Source of the DNA: Bradyrhizobium oligotrophicum S58
Lineage (GTDB): Bacteria > Pseudomonadota > Alphaproteobacteria > Rhizobiales > Xanthobacteraceae
DNA: 64,000 bases
Direction of reading: 5' to 3'
Assembly: GCF_000344805.1 (NCBI RefSeq)
Contig: NC_020453.1
Coordinates: forward strand, 2,728,001 to 2,792,000
Below the pieces are notes generated by a model, which was not told where the DNA came from, searched no databases, and saw nothing but the letters and a program-made list of their open reading frames with translations. This document shows positions 16,233 through 25,132 of this stretch, piece after piece. The position numbers and the translations under genes are program-made. Numbering within the stretch: the stretch's first letter is position 1; every line of letters begins with the position of its first letter.

Positions 16233-17519
16233 TTACCACCCGGCCCATTCCGCTTTGCGCGGCAGCTCGATGGTCTTGACCTTCTCGAGCTTGATGGTGC
16301 CCTTGGCCATGATGTCGTTGAGGTCGCCATCGGTCGCGCCGGTGACCTTGGCGCGATAGAGGTCGACCTTCATGGTGCCGCGGTGGTCCTTCTCGGTCCA
16401 TGTCGACGGGCTGCAGACGCCCTCCATGCCCGCGGGCACCCAGTCCTTCTTCTGGTGGAATCCCTTGGCGACGTTCTCGCCGGTGGCACCGCCGTTCTTG
16501 GCCGCCCACTCGATCGCCTCCTTCATGTAGAGCGACGAGCAGACCGCGGCGACATAGTGCACCGGGCGATAAACCTTGCCGGTGGGATCGGACATCTTGG
16601 AGATCTCCATGACCGTCTTCATGCCCGGCGCATCGCCGCCCCAGCCCACCGCCGTGCGCAGCGGAAAGATCACGCCATCGGCGGCATCTCCCGCGGTCTT
16701 CGCGGCGTTCTCGTCCATGCCCCAGACGTTGGACAGGAACTGCACCTCGACGCCGGCATTCTTGCAGGCCTTCATCACGGAGATGTTCGAGGCTGCGGTG
16801 TTACCGAGATACGCGTAGTTGGCGCCGGAGCTCTTCAGGCTCAGGCACTGCGCGCTGTAGTCTCCGGGCGCGAGCGCGAACACCAGCGGCGGCAGCACCT
16901 CGAAGCCGAGCTCGGTGGCGAGCGCTTCGCCCGCCGCCTTCGGTGCGTTGGGGTAGGGGTGGTTGGCGCCCATGTGGACGAATTTCGGCTTGCCCGGCTT
17001 GCCCTTGGCCTTCCAGTCCTCGGCCGCCCAGGTCAGCTCGGCGCGCAGCGCGTCGGAGTAGCTCGGGCCATAGAAGAAGTTGTAGGGCGCGGGCTTGGCC
17101 TTGCCGCTGGCTCCTTCCGGATCGGTCAGCGCGGCGGCGTACGAGCCGGACATGTCCGGGATCTTGTCATTGGCGAGGAAGCCGGTCAGCGCCTCGGTGT
17201 CCGCCGTGCCCCAGCCCATGATCGCGGCGACCTTGTTGTCCGGCGCCGACCACTTCTTGTACAGCGCGATCGCGCGCGGTACCTGGTAGCCATAGTCGTT
17301 GCTGTCGACCGCGAGCTGCTTGCCGCCGATGCCGCCGTTCTTGTTGACCCAGGCGAAGGTGTCCGCGACGCCCTGGCCATAGGGCGTGCCGACGTCGGAC
17401 GTGCCGCCCGAGAGATCCTGCAGATGGCCGATCGCGATCTGCTGCGCCTGGGCCGAAGAGGCGAATGCGCCCGCCAATAGCGTCAGTGCCGCCGAGCCGA
17501 GCCATGATTTGATCGTCAT
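16233..17519 (-). CDS. ABC transporter periplasmic substrate-binding protein, LivK type
   Basis: A 428-residue receptor of the Leu/Ile/Val-binding fold. The signal peptide ends SSAQA before QQIAIGHLQDLSGG, and the family segment GVADTFAWVNKNGGIGGK follows near residue 48. GGAGGAAGC lies just before the ATG. It delivers ligand to the LivH/LivM pair encoded immediately upstream in the transcript. It is longer than classical LivK, as is usual for receptors of aromatic acids and related ligands. The ligand is not determined. Confidence 0.92.
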   Translation of the reverse strand: MTIKSWLGSAALTLLAGAFASSAQAQQIAIGHLQDLSGGTSDVGTPYGQGVADTFAWVNKNGGIGGKQLAVDSNDYGYQVPRAIALYKKWSAPDNKVAAIMGWGTADTEALTGFLANDKIPDMSGSYAAALTDPEGASGKAKPAPYNFFYGPSYSDALRAELTWAAEDWKAKGKPGKPKFVHMGANHPYPNAPKAAGEALATELGFEVLPPLVFALAPGDYSAQCLSLKSSGANYAYLGNTAASNISVMKACKNAGVEVQFLSNVWGMDENAAKTAGDAADGVIFPLRTAVGWGGDAPGMKTVMEISKMSDPTGKVYRPVHYVAAVCSSLYMKEAIEWAAKNGGATGENVAKGFHQKKDWVPAGMEGVCSPSTWTEKDHRGTMKVDLYRAKVTGATDGDLNDIMAKGTIKLEKVKTIELPRKAEWAGW

Positions 17520-17577
17520 AGTGCTTCCTCCTGTGGTGCGTCCGGGCCGGATTGTCGCCGGTCCCTGTTGGTTGGAA

Positions 17578-18651
17578 TCAATGTGAGAACGGATAGAGCT
17601 TCCAGTAGGTCTTGATCTGGCGCCAGCGATGCGCGAGGCCGTCCGGCTCGAACATCAGGAAAGCGATGATGATCAGGCCGATCGCGATCTCGCGCAGGAA
17701 CGTGATGTTGTTGTTGAGCGCGAGCGCCTTGTCGATCGCGCCGCCCTTGAGAAAATGACTGAGCCACTCCATGGCTTCTGGCAGCAGGACCACGAAGGCG
17801 GTCCCCATCAAGGTGCCCATGATCGAGCCGGTGCCGCCGATGATGATCATCGCCAGGAACAGGATGGAGCGCTCGATGCCGAAACCTTCCTGCGAGATCA
17901 CCAGCTGGTAATGCGCATAGAGCGCGCCGGCGATGCCGGCGAAGAAGGCGGCCAGCCCGAACGACAGCGTCCGGTACTTGGTCAGGTTGATGCCCATGAT
18001 CTCGGCGGAGAGATAATGGTCGCGGATCGCGATCAGCGCGCGGCCGTCGCGGGTGCGCATCAGGTTGGTAACCAAGAGATAGCAGACCAGCACATAGGCC
18101 AACACGACGTAGAAATATTGCCGGTCGCCGCGCAACGTGTAACCGAAGATTGAGAACGGATTGGCGGAAGCCGGCACTGAGCCGCCGGAGAACCACTCGG
18201 CGCGGGAGAAGAAGTCGAGGAGGATGTATTGCGCGGCGAGCGTGGCGATGACGAGATACAGCCCCTTCAGCCGCGCCGCCGGAAGGCCGAAGACCAGCCC
18301 GACCAGCGCCGTGATCACGCCCGCGAGCGGGATCGCGAAGAACACAGGAATCGCGTAGGCGTTGTTGATATAGGCCGAAGTGAAGGCGCCGAGCAGGAAG
18401 AAGCCGGCTTGCCCAATCGAGATCTGGCCGGTGAAGCCGACCAGGATGTTGAGGCCGAGCGCTGCGATCGCGAAGATGCCGATCTGGATCGAGACCGACA
18501 GCCAGTACTCGGAGAACACCTGCGGCGCGAAGCACAAGAGGATCGCCCCGGCGATCGCGAAATTGCGGCTGGTCCTGGTCGGGAAGATCGTGGTGTCGGC
18601 CGCGTAGGAGGTGCGGAAGTCACCGGCGGGGATCGTAGAGCGTGCAACCAT
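17578..18651 (-). CDS. ABC transporter permease, LivM type
   Basis: A 357-residue inner-membrane permease with about nine hydrophobic segments. The LivM signature GLNILVGFTGQISIGQAGFF is seen near residues 64-83, and the coupling region MRTRDGRALIAIRDHYLSAE near 171-190. It starts five bases after the LivH stop, so the two are almost certainly co-translated and form the heterodimeric channel. The C-terminus ends with a charged segment. Confidence 0.93.
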   Translation of the reverse strand: MVARSTIPAGDFRTSYAADTTIFPTRTSRNFAIAGAILLCFAPQVFSEYWLSVSIQIGIFAIAALGLNILVGFTGQISIGQAGFFLLGAFTSAYINNAYAIPVFFAIPLAGVITALVGLVFGLPAARLKGLYLVIATLAAQYILLDFFSRAEWFSGGSVPASANPFSIFGYTLRGDRQYFYVVLAYVLVCYLLVTNLMRTRDGRALIAIRDHYLSAEIMGINLTKYRTLSFGLAAFFAGIAGALYAHYQLVISQEGFGIERSILFLAMIIIGGTGSIMGTLMGTAFVVLLPEAMEWLSHFLKGGAIDKALALNNNITFLREIAIGLIIIAFLMFEPDGLAHRWRQIKTYWKLYPFSH

Positions 18652-18655
18652 GATT

Positions 18656-19549
18656 TTAGATCCGCTCGATGTCTTTGGTGCCGAACAGGCCGTAGGGCTT
18701 GATCATCAGGATGATGATCAAGACGTAGAACGGCGCGATCTCGTAGAGATTGCCCCAGTGCAAATATTGGCTGTCGACGTATTGGGCGACGTTCTCCAGG
18801 AGCCCGATGATGATGCCGCCGAGCACGGCGCCGCCGACCGAGTCGAGGCCGCCGAGGATCGCCGCCGGGAACACCTTGATGCCGTAGGCCGACAGGCCCG
18901 ACGACACGCCGTTGACTACAGCGACGACGACGCCGGCCACGGCGGAGACCGTCGCCGAGATCGCCCAGGCCATCGCGAACACGTTCTTCACGGAGATGCC
19001 GAGCGATTGTGCGACCTGCTGGTTGAAGGCGGTGGCCCGCATGGCGAGGCCATATTTGGAGGCCTTGAAGAACCAGGCCATGCCCAGCATCATCAGCACC
19101 GAGACAACGAGGCTCATGACGTAGACGGTCTGGATCTGCAGCCCGAACAGATCGACCGCCGTGCTCGCGAACACCGGCGGGAACGGCTGCGGGTTGACCC
19201 CGAACATCCACTTCAGCGCCGCCTGGAACACGGTCGACAGCCCGATCGTCACCATGATCACGGAAATGATCGGCTCGCCGACCATCGGCCGGAGGATGAC
19301 GACCTGCACCGCGATGCCGAACGCGAACATGAAGACGAGTGTCAGCGGCATGCCGACCCAGAACGGTACCTGGTATTTGGTCAGCAGCAGCCAGCACACC
19401 CAGGCGCCGATCAGCAGCAGCTCGCCTTGCGCGAAATTGACGACCTGCGTCGCCTTGTAGATCAGCACGAACGACATCGCGACCACGCCGTAGAGCGTGC
19501 CGACCACGAGGCCGTTGACCAGGAGCTGGAGCAGGAAGGAGGTGTTCAT
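18656..19549 (-). CDS. ABC transporter permease, LivH type
   Basis: A 297-residue inner-membrane permease with about eight hydrophobic segments and the LivH segment GTLYGVVAMSFVLIYKATQV near residues 17-36. The start ATG at 19549 (MNTSFLLQLL) is preferred, because the 22 codons in front of it come from the 60-bp repeat upstream. The normal order of this operon places it after the acyl-CoA ligase gene, but a repeat-flanked gene on the opposite strand now separates them. Confidence 0.92.
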   Translation of the reverse strand: MNTSFLLQLLVNGLVVGTLYGVVAMSFVLIYKATQVVNFAQGELLLIGAWVCWLLLTKYQVPFWVGMPLTLVFMFAFGIAVQVVILRPMVGEPIISVIMVTIGLSTVFQAALKWMFGVNPQPFPPVFASTAVDLFGLQIQTVYVMSLVVSVLMMLGMAWFFKASKYGLAMRATAFNQQVAQSLGISVKNVFAMAWAISATVSAVAGVVVAVVNGVSSGLSAYGIKVFPAAILGGLDSVGGAVLGGIIIGLLENVAQYVDSQYLHWGNLYEIAPFYVLIIILMIKPYGLFGTKDIERI

Positions 19550-19564
19550 GATGGTGCGCGAGGT

Positions 19565-19624
19565 GCTAACCTCTCCTCGCCTGCGGGGAGAGGTCGGATT
19601 GCATCGAAGATGCAATCCGGGTGA
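19565..19624. repeat. 60-bp direct repeat, left copy, flanking the DUF559 gene
   Basis: It contains CTCTCC/GGGGAGAG arms and a perfect GGATTGCATC/GATGCAATCC hairpin. It matches 20105-20164 at 58 of 60 positions in the same orientation. The two copies start exactly 540 bp apart. Confidence 0.9.
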
Positions 19625-19638
19625 TCGGGACCATCCAC

Positions 19639-20004
19639 ATGCGCCCTGGTAATGAGGTCAAGACGAAGCGCGCGAGACGATTGCGGGGAAACTCGACCGA
19701 CGCGGAGGCCGCGATCTGGTATCATCTCCGTGGCCGAAGGCTTCACGGGTACAAATTTGTTCGACAAGAGCCGATAGGACTCTACACGGTCGACTTTGTT
19801 TGCCGGGATCGTCGACTGATTGTCGAAGTCGACGGTGGGCAGCACGCTGATAGCCAGACTGACGTTGCGCGGGACACTTGGTTGAGGGCGCACAACTACA
19901 GGGTTTTGCGATTCTGGAACAACGACGTGCTCGGCAACTTGGACGGTGTTCTCCAGACGATTGCCACCGCCCTTGCGGAGGCCCCCCCTCACCCGGAGCG
20001 CTGA
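19639..20004 (+). CDS. DUF559 domain protein (PD-(D/E)XK endonuclease-like fold)
   Basis: A 121-residue protein of the DUF559 family, small predicted nucleases related to very-short-patch-repair enzymes. The motif VDFVCRDRRLIVEVDGGQH near residues 60-78 carries the D-(x)n-ExD pattern expected of a PD-(D/E)XK active site. ATG at 19639 has GGGA about nine bases upstream. The gene lies antisense inside a minus-strand transporter operon, between two 60-bp direct repeats, and its last codons run into an inverted relative of the repeat. This suggests it was inserted as a unit. Biochemical function of the family is poorly known. Confidence 0.82.
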   Translation: MRPGNEVKTKRARRLRGNSTDAEAAIWYHLRGRRLHGYKFVRQEPIGLYTVDFVCRDRRLIVEVDGGQHADSQTDVARDTWLRAHNYRVLRFWNNDVLGNLDGVLQTIATALAEAPPHPER

Positions 20005-20041
20005 CGCGCTCCGGCCTCTCCCCGCAAGCGGGGAGAGGCAA
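19983..20041. repeat. Inverted variant of the repeat at the 3' end of the DUF559 gene
   Basis: Reads CCTCACCCGGAGCGC through GCGCTCCGG and then CCTCTCCCCGC-AAGC-GGGGAGAGG. The outer parts correspond to the reverse complement of the 60-bp repeat, while the inner hairpin is different. The DUF559 stop codon falls inside it. Confidence 0.75.
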
Positions 20042-20104
20042 ACGCCGCGGCTGCCACCGAGGTCTAGCCGAAAAGTCATGTCGGCCTGCGGAGACCATCG
20101 GGAC

Positions 20105-20164
20105 GCTAACCTCTCCCCGCTTGCGGGGAGAGGTCGGATTGCATCGAAGATGCAATCCGGGTGA
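20105..20164. repeat. 60-bp direct repeat, right copy, flanking the DUF559 gene
   Basis: Near-identical, same-orientation copy of 19565-19624, two differences in 60 bases. It lies 85 bp beyond the end of the acyl-CoA ligase gene, between that gene and the DUF559 cassette. A diverged relative in reverse orientation is present at 28807-28936. Confidence 0.9.
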
Positions 20165-20249
20165 GGGGGGCTCTCCGCGCAGGAGGTGTTCGACACCGAA
20201 ACGCCCCTGATGGCGCGAGCAGAAGCAGGACTGATGCGAACGCTCGTCA

Positions 20250-22181
20250 TCATTCCGCGGCCTCCGCCATGCCGCCATGCCCGCCCAGATCCACCACCTT
20301 GAGCGTGGTGCGGATGCGTTGGGTGGTGCCGTCCTGGAAACGGATCACGGCGTCGACGGGGATCGCCGGCTTGCCGCCATAGATTCCATTGATGATATCG
20401 GCGTATTTCTCGTTGATGACGCTGCGGCGGACCTTGCGGGTGCGGGTCAGCTCGCCGTCGTCGGCGTCGAGCTCCTTGTAGAGCAGGAGGAAGCGGGCGA
20501 TGCGTTGCGCCGGCGGCAGGTGCGCATTGACGGTCTCGACCTCCTTCTGCAGCAGTGCGTAGACCTCGTTGCGCGAGGCGAGGTCGGAATAGGTCGTGAA
20601 GGCGATGCGGTTCTTCTCCGCCCATTTCGAGATGATGGAGTAGCGGATGCAGATCATCGCGGCGAGATGCTCGCGACCGGCGCCGAGTACGACGGCCTCA
20701 GCGATATAGGGCGAGAACTTCAGCTTGTTCTCGATATATTGCGGCGAGAAGCGCTCGCCGCGCGCGGTCTCGGCGAGGTCCTTGATACGGTCGATGACGA
20801 CGAGTTGCTTCTCGCCGTTGAAATAGCCGGCGTCGCCCGAATGCATCCAGCCGTCCTTGATATCGGCGGTCGAGGCTTCCGGTGCCTTGTAGTACCCTAA
20901 GAACATGTTGGGATGGCGCACCAGGATCTCGCCGATGCCCTGGCTGTCGGGCTGGTCGATCCTGATCTCGATGTCGTCGGCCATCGGCACCCCGGTGGTA
21001 TCAGGATCGACCTTGTCTTGGGGATGCAGCGTGTAGGCGCCGAGCAGCTCCGTCTGGCCGTACAATGTCCGCAGCGGCACGCCCATGGCGCGGAAGAACT
21101 TGAAGGTGTCGGGCCCGAGCGCCGCGCCGCCGGTCGCGGCCGAGCGCAGCCGCGTGAAGCCGAGCCGGTCGCGCAACGCGCGAAACAGCAGCATATCGGC
21201 AAGGCCGGAATGCTGACCCTTCTCCAGCGCGGCAAGGCCGGTGGTCATGCCCAGATGATACAGCCGCTGCTTGAGCGGCGAAGCGTCCATGACGGCGGCG
21301 CGGACGTCGGCCGCGATCTGCTCCCACACCCTTGGTGCGAACAGCACGAAGGTCGGCGCGACCTCGCGGAAATCGTTCATCATCGTATCCGGCTCTTCGA
21401 CGAAGTTGACCTTCATCCGGCAGAGCAGACCTTTGCCGAGCACGTAGACCTGCTCCATGATCCAGGGCAGCGGCAGCACCGAGACGTATTCGTCCTCAGG
21501 TCCCTTCGGATCGAAGGCGAGATAGGTAGCGCAATGCTTCAGCACGCGCCCGGCCGACAGCATCGCGAGCTTGGGGTGCGAGGTGGTGCCCGAGGTGGTG
21601 CAGAGAATGGCGACGTCGTCACCTACGGTCGCATCGACCATCCGGTCGTACAGATCAGGCTCGCGCGCGGCACGGGCGCGGCCCATCTCGGCGAGCTTAT
21701 CAGCCGGCAGCAGCCGGCGATCATCATATTTCCGCATGCCGCGCGGATCGGAATAGACGATGTGCTTGAGCGCCGGCACCCGCTCGGCGAGGTTCAGGAG
21801 CTTGTCGACCTGCTCCTCGTCCTCGGCGAACACCAGCCGCGCCTCGCCATAGTTCAAGAGATAGGCGGCTTCGTCGTCGAGCACGTCGCGGTAGAGACCG
21901 AGGCTAAAGGCCCGGATCGCATGGGCGGCGATTTCTGCCGCGACCCAGTCTGGCCGGTTGTCGCCGATGATGCCGATCACGTCGTCCTTGCCGAGCCCGA
22001 GCTCGACCATGCCGAGCGCGAAGTCGCGCACCCGGGTCTGGTAGTCCGCCCAGGTGAAGGTGCGCCAGAGACCAAGATCCTTCTCGCGCAGCGCAATCTC
22101 GCGGCCGTGTTCTTGCGCATTCAGCCGCAGCAGCTTCGGATAGGTGTCGGCCTGTCTGACGCGACCCGCATAGTCCATCAT
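20250..22181 (-). CDS. Long-chain acyl-CoA synthetase-like AMP-forming ligase
   Basis: A 643-residue adenylate-forming enzyme that would activate a carboxylic acid to its CoA thioester. The AMP-binding P-loop motif appears as CTTSGTTSHPKLAML near residue 195, YGQTEL near 378, and the GDAGYF/DRIKDL block near 453-470. The C-terminal lysine region RTRKVRR follows near 598. Its start overlaps the stop of the LivG-type gene by four bases (ATGA), tying it to the ABC transporter: uptake and activation of the same compound is the likely job. Ligases embedded in Liv operons are known from several alphaproteobacteria. Confidence 0.9.
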   Translation of the reverse strand: MMDYAGRVRQADTYPKLLRLNAQEHGREIALREKDLGLWRTFTWADYQTRVRDFALGMVELGLGKDDVIGIIGDNRPDWVAAEIAAHAIRAFSLGLYRDVLDDEAAYLLNYGEARLVFAEDEEQVDKLLNLAERVPALKHIVYSDPRGMRKYDDRRLLPADKLAEMGRARAAREPDLYDRMVDATVGDDVAILCTTSGTTSHPKLAMLSAGRVLKHCATYLAFDPKGPEDEYVSVLPLPWIMEQVYVLGKGLLCRMKVNFVEEPDTMMNDFREVAPTFVLFAPRVWEQIAADVRAAVMDASPLKQRLYHLGMTTGLAALEKGQHSGLADMLLFRALRDRLGFTRLRSAATGGAALGPDTFKFFRAMGVPLRTLYGQTELLGAYTLHPQDKVDPDTTGVPMADDIEIRIDQPDSQGIGEILVRHPNMFLGYYKAPEASTADIKDGWMHSGDAGYFNGEKQLVVIDRIKDLAETARGERFSPQYIENKLKFSPYIAEAVVLGAGREHLAAMICIRYSIISKWAEKNRIAFTTYSDLASRNEVYALLQKEVETVNAHLPPAQRIARFLLLYKELDADDGELTRTRKVRRSVINEKYADIINGIYGGKPAIPVDAVIRFQDGTTQRIRTTLKVVDLGGHGGMAEAAE

Positions 22182-22999
22182 GCCGCGTCCTCCGCGATGG
22201 ACGGCGCCTCGTCGGGATCGACCAGCAACTCGTCCTCCTCGCCGAGATAGGCGCGCTTGACGTGGGGGTCGGCGAGCACGGCTGCGGGATCGCCCTCTGC
22301 GATCTTGCGGCCGAAATCGAGCACCATGACGCGGTGGGAGATGTCCATGACCACGCCCATATCGTGCTCGATCATGACGACCGTCATGCCGTATTCCTCG
22401 TTGAGGTCGACGATGTAGCGGGCCATGTCCTCCTTCTCTTCGAAATTCATGCCGGCCATCGGCTCGTCGAGGAGAATGAGATGCGGCTCGAGCGCCATCG
22501 CGCGGGCCAGCTCGACGCGCTTGCGCAGGCCGTAGGAGAGGGTGCCGGCCGGCGCCTTGCGCACCGATTGCAGGTCGAGGAAGTCGATGATCTGCTCGAC
22601 CTTCTCGCGGTGCTTCAACTCCTCGCGCCGTGCGCCGGTGAGCCAGTACAGCGAGCCGGTCAGGAAGTTGTTCTTCAGCAGGTGGTGGCGGCCGACCATG
22701 ATGTTGTCGAGCACGCTCATGTGGTGGAACAGCGCGAGGTTCTGGAAGGTGCGGCCGATGCCGATGTTGGCGCGCGCGTTCGGGGGCAGGCCGGTGATGT
22801 CGCGGCCGCGATGGAACAGGCGGCCCTCGGTCGGCTTGTAGCGGCCGGAGATGCAGTTGACGATCGAGGTCTTGCCGGCGCCGTTCGGGCCGATGATAGA
22901 GAACAGCTCGCCCTCGCGCACGCCGAAGCTGACGTCGGTCAGGGCTCGCACCCCACCGAAACGCAGCGAGACTCCGCGCGCTTCCAACGTATAGTCCAA
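22178..22999 (-). CDS. ABC transporter ATP-binding protein, LivG type
   Basis: About 273 residues, the first gene of the Liv/ligase operon. It shows Walker A GPNGAGKTS near residue 39, a relaxed signature region (GTLSYGLRKRVELARAMALE) near 151, and Walker B LILLDEPMAG, all characteristic of LivG. A TTG at 22999 is preferred as start: GGGAGGA lies six bases upstream and the family usually begins right there (DYTLEARGVSLRFGG). An ATG 16 codons earlier at 23047 has no ribosome binding site. It overlaps the ligase gene by four bases. Confidence 0.9.
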   Translation of the reverse strand: MDYTLEARGVSLRFGGVRALTDVSFGVREGELFSIIGPNGAGKTSIVNCISGRYKPTEGRLFHRGRDITGLPPNARANIGIGRTFQNLALFHHMSVLDNIMVGRHHLLKNNFLTGSLYWLTGARREELKHREKVEQIIDFLDLQSVRKAPAGTLSYGLRKRVELARAMALEPHLILLDEPMAGMNFEEKEDMARYIVDLNEEYGMTVVMIEHDMGVVMDISHRVMVLDFGRKIAEGDPAAVLADPHVKRAYLGEEDELLVDPDEAPSIAEDAA

Positions 23000-23329
23000 G
23001 TCGTCCTCCCGAAGTCCTTGTCGGCGCTTGGCGCGCTCTTCAAGCATCGTGTCGCGACGAAGCCTCGTCGCATCGCCGCGATCCTATCCCGCTCGCCGGT
23101 TCCGCGCCATCCGACGAATGACGGGCCGGGCGATCGGTCATTTTGCCGCATCGCAGACCGGTCGGCTGCATCGGCGCTGGGGATGCCCAGCTCGAATGCG
23201 GTGGTCCTCGATAGGGGAAAGCGCTATCAGGAACTGTCTTGCGCCTGACAATTCCCAGGCAAAATTCACCACGGGATTGTTGCGATGCAATATGGTCGCC
23301 CGCGAGATTCGAAGTGACGAGATGACGGT
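23000..23329. promoter_or_regulatory. Divergent intergenic region with inverted repeat GCCTG-N8-CAGGC
   Basis: Separates the minus-strand Liv/ligase operon from the plus-strand Crp/Fnr-type gene. It has no credible gene. An inverted repeat GCCTG (23243-23247) and CAGGC (23256-23260), with outer TT/AA pairs, lies about 70-90 bp before the regulator start and is a candidate operator for that regulator. Confidence 0.4.
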
Positions 23330-24004
23330 TTGATCTCTCCCGATACCCTGCTGCGTGTTGCGCCCTGGTCGCGCCATCTCAAGCCCGAGGAGGTCGACGC
23401 GGCCTCTGCGGGGATCGTCGAGCGCTCCTTCGCGGCCAACGAGCACATCTTCTTGCGCGGCGACCAGTTCGACTATTGGACCGGCATCGTCACCGGTCTC
23501 GCGCGCATGAGCACGGTCTCGCGCGGCGGCAAGGCGACGACCTTCGCCGGCATGTCGGCGGGTGCCTGGTTCGGCGAGGGCAGCGTGCTGAAGAATGAGC
23601 CGCGCCGCTACGACGTGGTGGCGCTGCGCGACATCAGGGTCGCGCTGATGGAGCGGCCGACTTTCATGTGGCTGTTCGAGAACAGCGTCGGCTTCAACCG
23701 CTTTCTGGTCACCCAGCTCAACGAGCGGCTTGGCCAGTTCATAGGCCTCGTCGAGGTCGGCCGGACGCTGGACGCAACGGCGCGGCTCGCCCGCAGCATC
23801 GCCTCGCTGTTCAACCCGATCCTCTACCCGAATACGACCCGTCACTTGGAGATCACCCAGGAGGAGATCGGCGCCTTGTCGGGGCTGTCGCGGCAGAACG
23901 CCAATCAGTGCCTGAAAACGCTGGAGCGCGAGGGCCTGCTGCGCGTGGAATATGGCGGGGTCACCGTGCTCGATCTCGACCGCCTGCGCTGCTATGGAGA
24001 CTAG
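23330..24004 (+). CDS. Crp/Fnr family transcriptional regulator
   Basis: A 224-residue regulator with an N-terminal cyclic-nucleotide-binding-like beta barrel (residues about 15-130) and a C-terminal winged helix in which IGALSGLSRQNANQCLKTLE, near 181-200, is the recognition region. No FNR-type cysteine cluster is seen at the N-terminus, so it is not an iron-sulphur oxygen sensor. The start is a TTG at 23330; no ATG in frame gives a complete barrel. It is divergent from the Liv/acyl-CoA ligase operon and is the natural candidate regulator for it. Confidence 0.88.
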   Translation: MISPDTLLRVAPWSRHLKPEEVDAASAGIVERSFAANEHIFLRGDQFDYWTGIVTGLARMSTVSRGGKATTFAGMSAGAWFGEGSVLKNEPRRYDVVALRDIRVALMERPTFMWLFENSVGFNRFLVTQLNERLGQFIGLVEVGRTLDATARLARSIASLFNPILYPNTTRHLEITQEEIGALSGLSRQNANQCLKTLEREGLLRVEYGGVTVLDLDRLRCYGD

Positions 24005-24049
24005 ATCTGCTGTACGACCGAATTGATGAGACACGTGAGGAGTTGCCCT

Positions 24050-25003
24050 GTGGCGTCAAGCTTTGATCTCGCGGGTAAGCGCGTCTTCGTCGCCGGCCAT
24101 CGCGGCATGGTGGGCGGCGCGTTGGTGCGGCGCCTGGCGCGGGAGGGCGTCGAGCTCGTGACGGCGTCGCGCAGCGAAGTCGATCTGCGCGATCAGGCGG
24201 CGGTGTTTGCGTGGTTCGCTTCGGCGAAGCCGCAGGTGGTTTTCCTGGCCGCGGCGAAGGTGGGCGGCATCGTCGCCAACAACACGCTGCGCGCCGAATT
24301 CATCTACGACAACATCGCCATCGCCACGAACCTCATCCACGCTTCGCATGTGAACGGCGCCGAGAAGCTGATGTTTCTCGGCTCCTCCTGCATCTATCCG
24401 AAGCTCGCCGCCCAGCCATTGCGCGAGGATTCGATGCTCACCGGGCCGCTGGAGCCGACCAACGAACCTTATGCGATCGCCAAGATCGCGGGCATCAAGA
24501 TGGTCGAGGCCTATCGCAGCCAGTATGGCGCCGACTTCATCAACGTGATGCCGACCAATCTCTATGGCCCCGGTGACAACTATCATCCCGAATACAGCCA
24601 CGTCGTCGCGGCGCTGATCCGGCGCTTCCACGAGGCCAAGCTCGCCGATGCGCCCGAGGTCGTGGTCTGGGGCACCGGCACGCCGCGGCGCGAATTCCTC
24701 TATGTCGACGACATGGCGGATGCCTGCGTGCACCTGATGAAGACCTATTCGGATCACGAACTGGTCAACATCGGCACCGGCGAGGACATCACAATCGCCG
24801 ATTTCGCCCGTGTGGTCGCCGCCGCCGTGGGCTATCAGGGGCGGATCGGCTTCGATCCCTCACGGCCTGATGGCACGCCACGCAAGCTGCTCGACGTGTC
24901 GCGTCTGGCAAAGCTCGGCTGGCGCGCGACGACCTCATTGGAGGACGGCATCGCCCGCGCGTATCGCGCGTTCCTACAGGAGACGGGGCAGGCCGCCGCC
25001 TGA
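24050..25003 (+). CDS. fcl: GDP-L-fucose synthase (GDP-4-keto-6-deoxymannose epimerase-reductase)
   Basis: A 317-residue NADPH-dependent short-chain dehydrogenase that makes GDP-L-fucose for surface polysaccharides. It shows the nucleotide-binding GHRGMVGG near residue 16, the active-site SSCIYP near 110, and YAIAK near 139 containing the catalytic Tyr and Lys. GTG at 24050 is chosen because GAGGAG sits seven bases upstream; a TTG 27 bases earlier has no such site. No GDP-mannose dehydratase gene is adjacent, so the partner enzyme must be elsewhere. Confidence 0.93.
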   Translation: MASSFDLAGKRVFVAGHRGMVGGALVRRLAREGVELVTASRSEVDLRDQAAVFAWFASAKPQVVFLAAAKVGGIVANNTLRAEFIYDNIAIATNLIHASHVNGAEKLMFLGSSCIYPKLAAQPLREDSMLTGPLEPTNEPYAIAKIAGIKMVEAYRSQYGADFINVMPTNLYGPGDNYHPEYSHVVAALIRRFHEAKLADAPEVVVWGTGTPRREFLYVDDMADACVHLMKTYSDHELVNIGTGEDITIADFARVVAAAVGYQGRIGFDPSRPDGTPRKLLDVSRLAKLGWRATTSLEDGIARAYRAFLQETGQAAA

Positions 25004-25011
25004 CACTCCGC

Positions 25012-25129
25012 TGTCGTCCCGGCCTTGGGCCGGGACCCATAGCGCGGACGCTATCGGGGAACGGGGCTGGTAGTTACCTGCCTCATCACGGTTGGTGGCT
25101 ATGGGGCCCGGGTCAAGATCGGGACGACA
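25012..25129. repeat. Intergenic palindromic element (GTCGTCCCGGCC family)
   Basis: Ends with TGTCGTCCCGGCC at the left and an imperfect reverse complement, GATCGGGACGACA, at the right; an inner GGGACCCAT/ATGGGGCCC pair is also visible. It lies between the converging fucose-synthase and hemD-like genes. Confidence 0.75.
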
Positions 25130-25132
25130 TCT

